5,211 bases of DNA from CAYVBJ01 sp964415185 (GTDB taxonomy: Bacteria; Bacteroidota; Rhodothermia; Balneolales; Balneolaceae), in assembly GCA_964415185.1 (NCBI GenBank), contig CAYPZI010000178.1, positions 1 to 5,211 of the forward strand. Reading direction: 5' to 3'. This document shows positions 4,843 through 5,211 of this stretch, piece after piece. Below the pieces are notes generated by a model. It did no database searches. It was not told the origin of the DNA and saw only the letters and a program-made list of their open reading frames with translations. Position 1 is the stretch's first letter. The number at the start of each line of letters is the position of its first letter. The position numbers and the translations under genes were made by a program.

Positions 4843-4861
4843 ATTTAAACATAGTCTAAAT
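4843..4861. promoter_or_regulatory. Operator-like 19-bp dyad, site 2
   Basis: ATTTAAAC-ATA-GTCTAAAT is a 7-of-8 inverted repeat around three bases, exactly 33 bp downstream of site 1 and sharing the GCTATTTA lead-in (4840) and the CTAAAT end. The spacing equals about three helical turns, so both sites face the same side of the DNA, as in cooperative repressor binding. The receptor ATG at 4974 is 112 bases further on. Confidence 0.55.
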
Positions 4862-4973
4862 TAAAAACAAGTGTGAAATGAAAGATATGCTACCAAATTT
4901 AAAGTACTTCAGGTTTGCTACAACCTTTAACCCTTTTAATCAACATAAATACAATTTTAACAGGACATTAAAT

Positions 4974-5211
4974 ATGAATCATAAGTTAAAAATTTGGATG
5001 ACTCTTATTCTGATGGTGTTTGCCACAGATTTGTTATTTGCTCAAACCGGAACAATAGAAGGAATAGTTACAGATAAAGAAACCCAGGAACCGCTGCTGG
5101 GGGTTAATGTCGGCTTGCAGGATACCAATATTGGCAAGGCAACGGATAAAGACGGGCAGTTTGTTTTGCGAAATGTACCGACAGGCACATATACTTTGGT
5201 TGCCAGTTTTA
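4974..5211 (+). CDS. TonB-dependent receptor-type protein, N-terminus (partial)
   Basis: Seventy-nine codons are visible and the frame is open at the right edge. Residues 1-23 are a signal peptide (MNHKLKIWMTLILMVFATDL, ending LFAQ). Residues 26-79 are a CarboxypepD_reg-like domain: GTIEGIVTDKETQEPLLGVN, then IGKATDKDGQFVLRNVPTG and YTLVASF. In Bacteroidota-type bacteria this domain sits in front of the plug and barrel of outer-membrane TonB-dependent receptors that import metal complexes, vitamins or glycans; the substrate cannot be read from this part. The start at 4974 fits the signal peptide and has AGGA at 4962-4965. An in-frame ATG at 4878 would add 32 residues ahead of the signal peptide and is less likely. 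The leader contains an AGGTT/AACCT hairpin (4911-4926). The twin dyads upstream suggest repression. Confidence 0.85.
   Translation, partial: MNHKLKIWMTLILMVFATDLLFAQTGTIEGIVTDKETQEPLLGVNVGLQDTNIGKATDKDGQFVLRNVPTGTYTLVASF

Noticed and set aside
4878..4974. Upstream in-frame ATG start for the TonB receptor-type gene
   Set aside because: It would bury a good signal peptide behind 32 polar residues, whereas ATG 4974 has AGGA at a suitable distance.

Overview
The window suggests a Bacteroidota/Balneolota-type bacterium. This rests on a TonB-dependent receptor N-terminus with a carboxypeptidase-like regulatory domain, a second secreted protein with the same domain, AT-rich intergenic DNA, and several starts with no clear Shine-Dalgarno. 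The assignment is inferred from gene style; no marker gene is present.

Positions 1-2040 are a patchwork of small, orphaned or damaged genes. In order they are: the last 19 codons of a probable alpha/beta hydrolase; a doubtful 65-codon ORF; a 57-aa VbhA-like antitoxin with no Fic toxin beside it; a 95-aa protein with two membrane segments; and an intact ParE-partner antitoxin overlapping a ParE/RelE toxin whose middle is deleted in frame. A roughly 125-bp imperfect inverted repeat follows the toxin stop and has the layout of an integron attC site. After it comes a secreted NTF2-like-looking gene that is probably frameshifted. Toxin-antitoxin cassettes are common in sedentary integrons, so the antitoxin, broken toxin and attC-like block may be a relic cassette, although no integrase is in the window.

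Positions 2202-3998 hold two intact exported genes: a stand-alone carboxypeptidase-regulatory-like protein with a C-terminal beta-rich domain, and a membrane-anchored DUF411 protein with the cysteine motif typical of copper/metal-linked DUF411 proteins. The 435 bp between them contain a GC-rich, hairpin-rich island near 3205-3310 and an operator-like near-palindrome just upstream of DUF411.

Positions 4056-5211 are the most interesting part. A leftward 214-aa ORF keeps the N-terminal HTH region and the C-terminal signature of IS1595/ISXO2-type transposases, but has lost the first catalytic aspartate block and changed the second aspartate to Asn. The reading frame is otherwise clean. It diverges from a TonB-dependent receptor that runs off the right edge. 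Between them lie two near-identical 19-bp dyads (ATTTAGAT-N3-ATCTAAAT type) exactly 33 bp apart, about three helical turns. The hypothesis is that a catalytically dead, exapted transposase, or another regulator, controls the receptor through these paired operators, with a neighbouring metal-linked DUF411 gene. The layout is seen directly; the function is inference.
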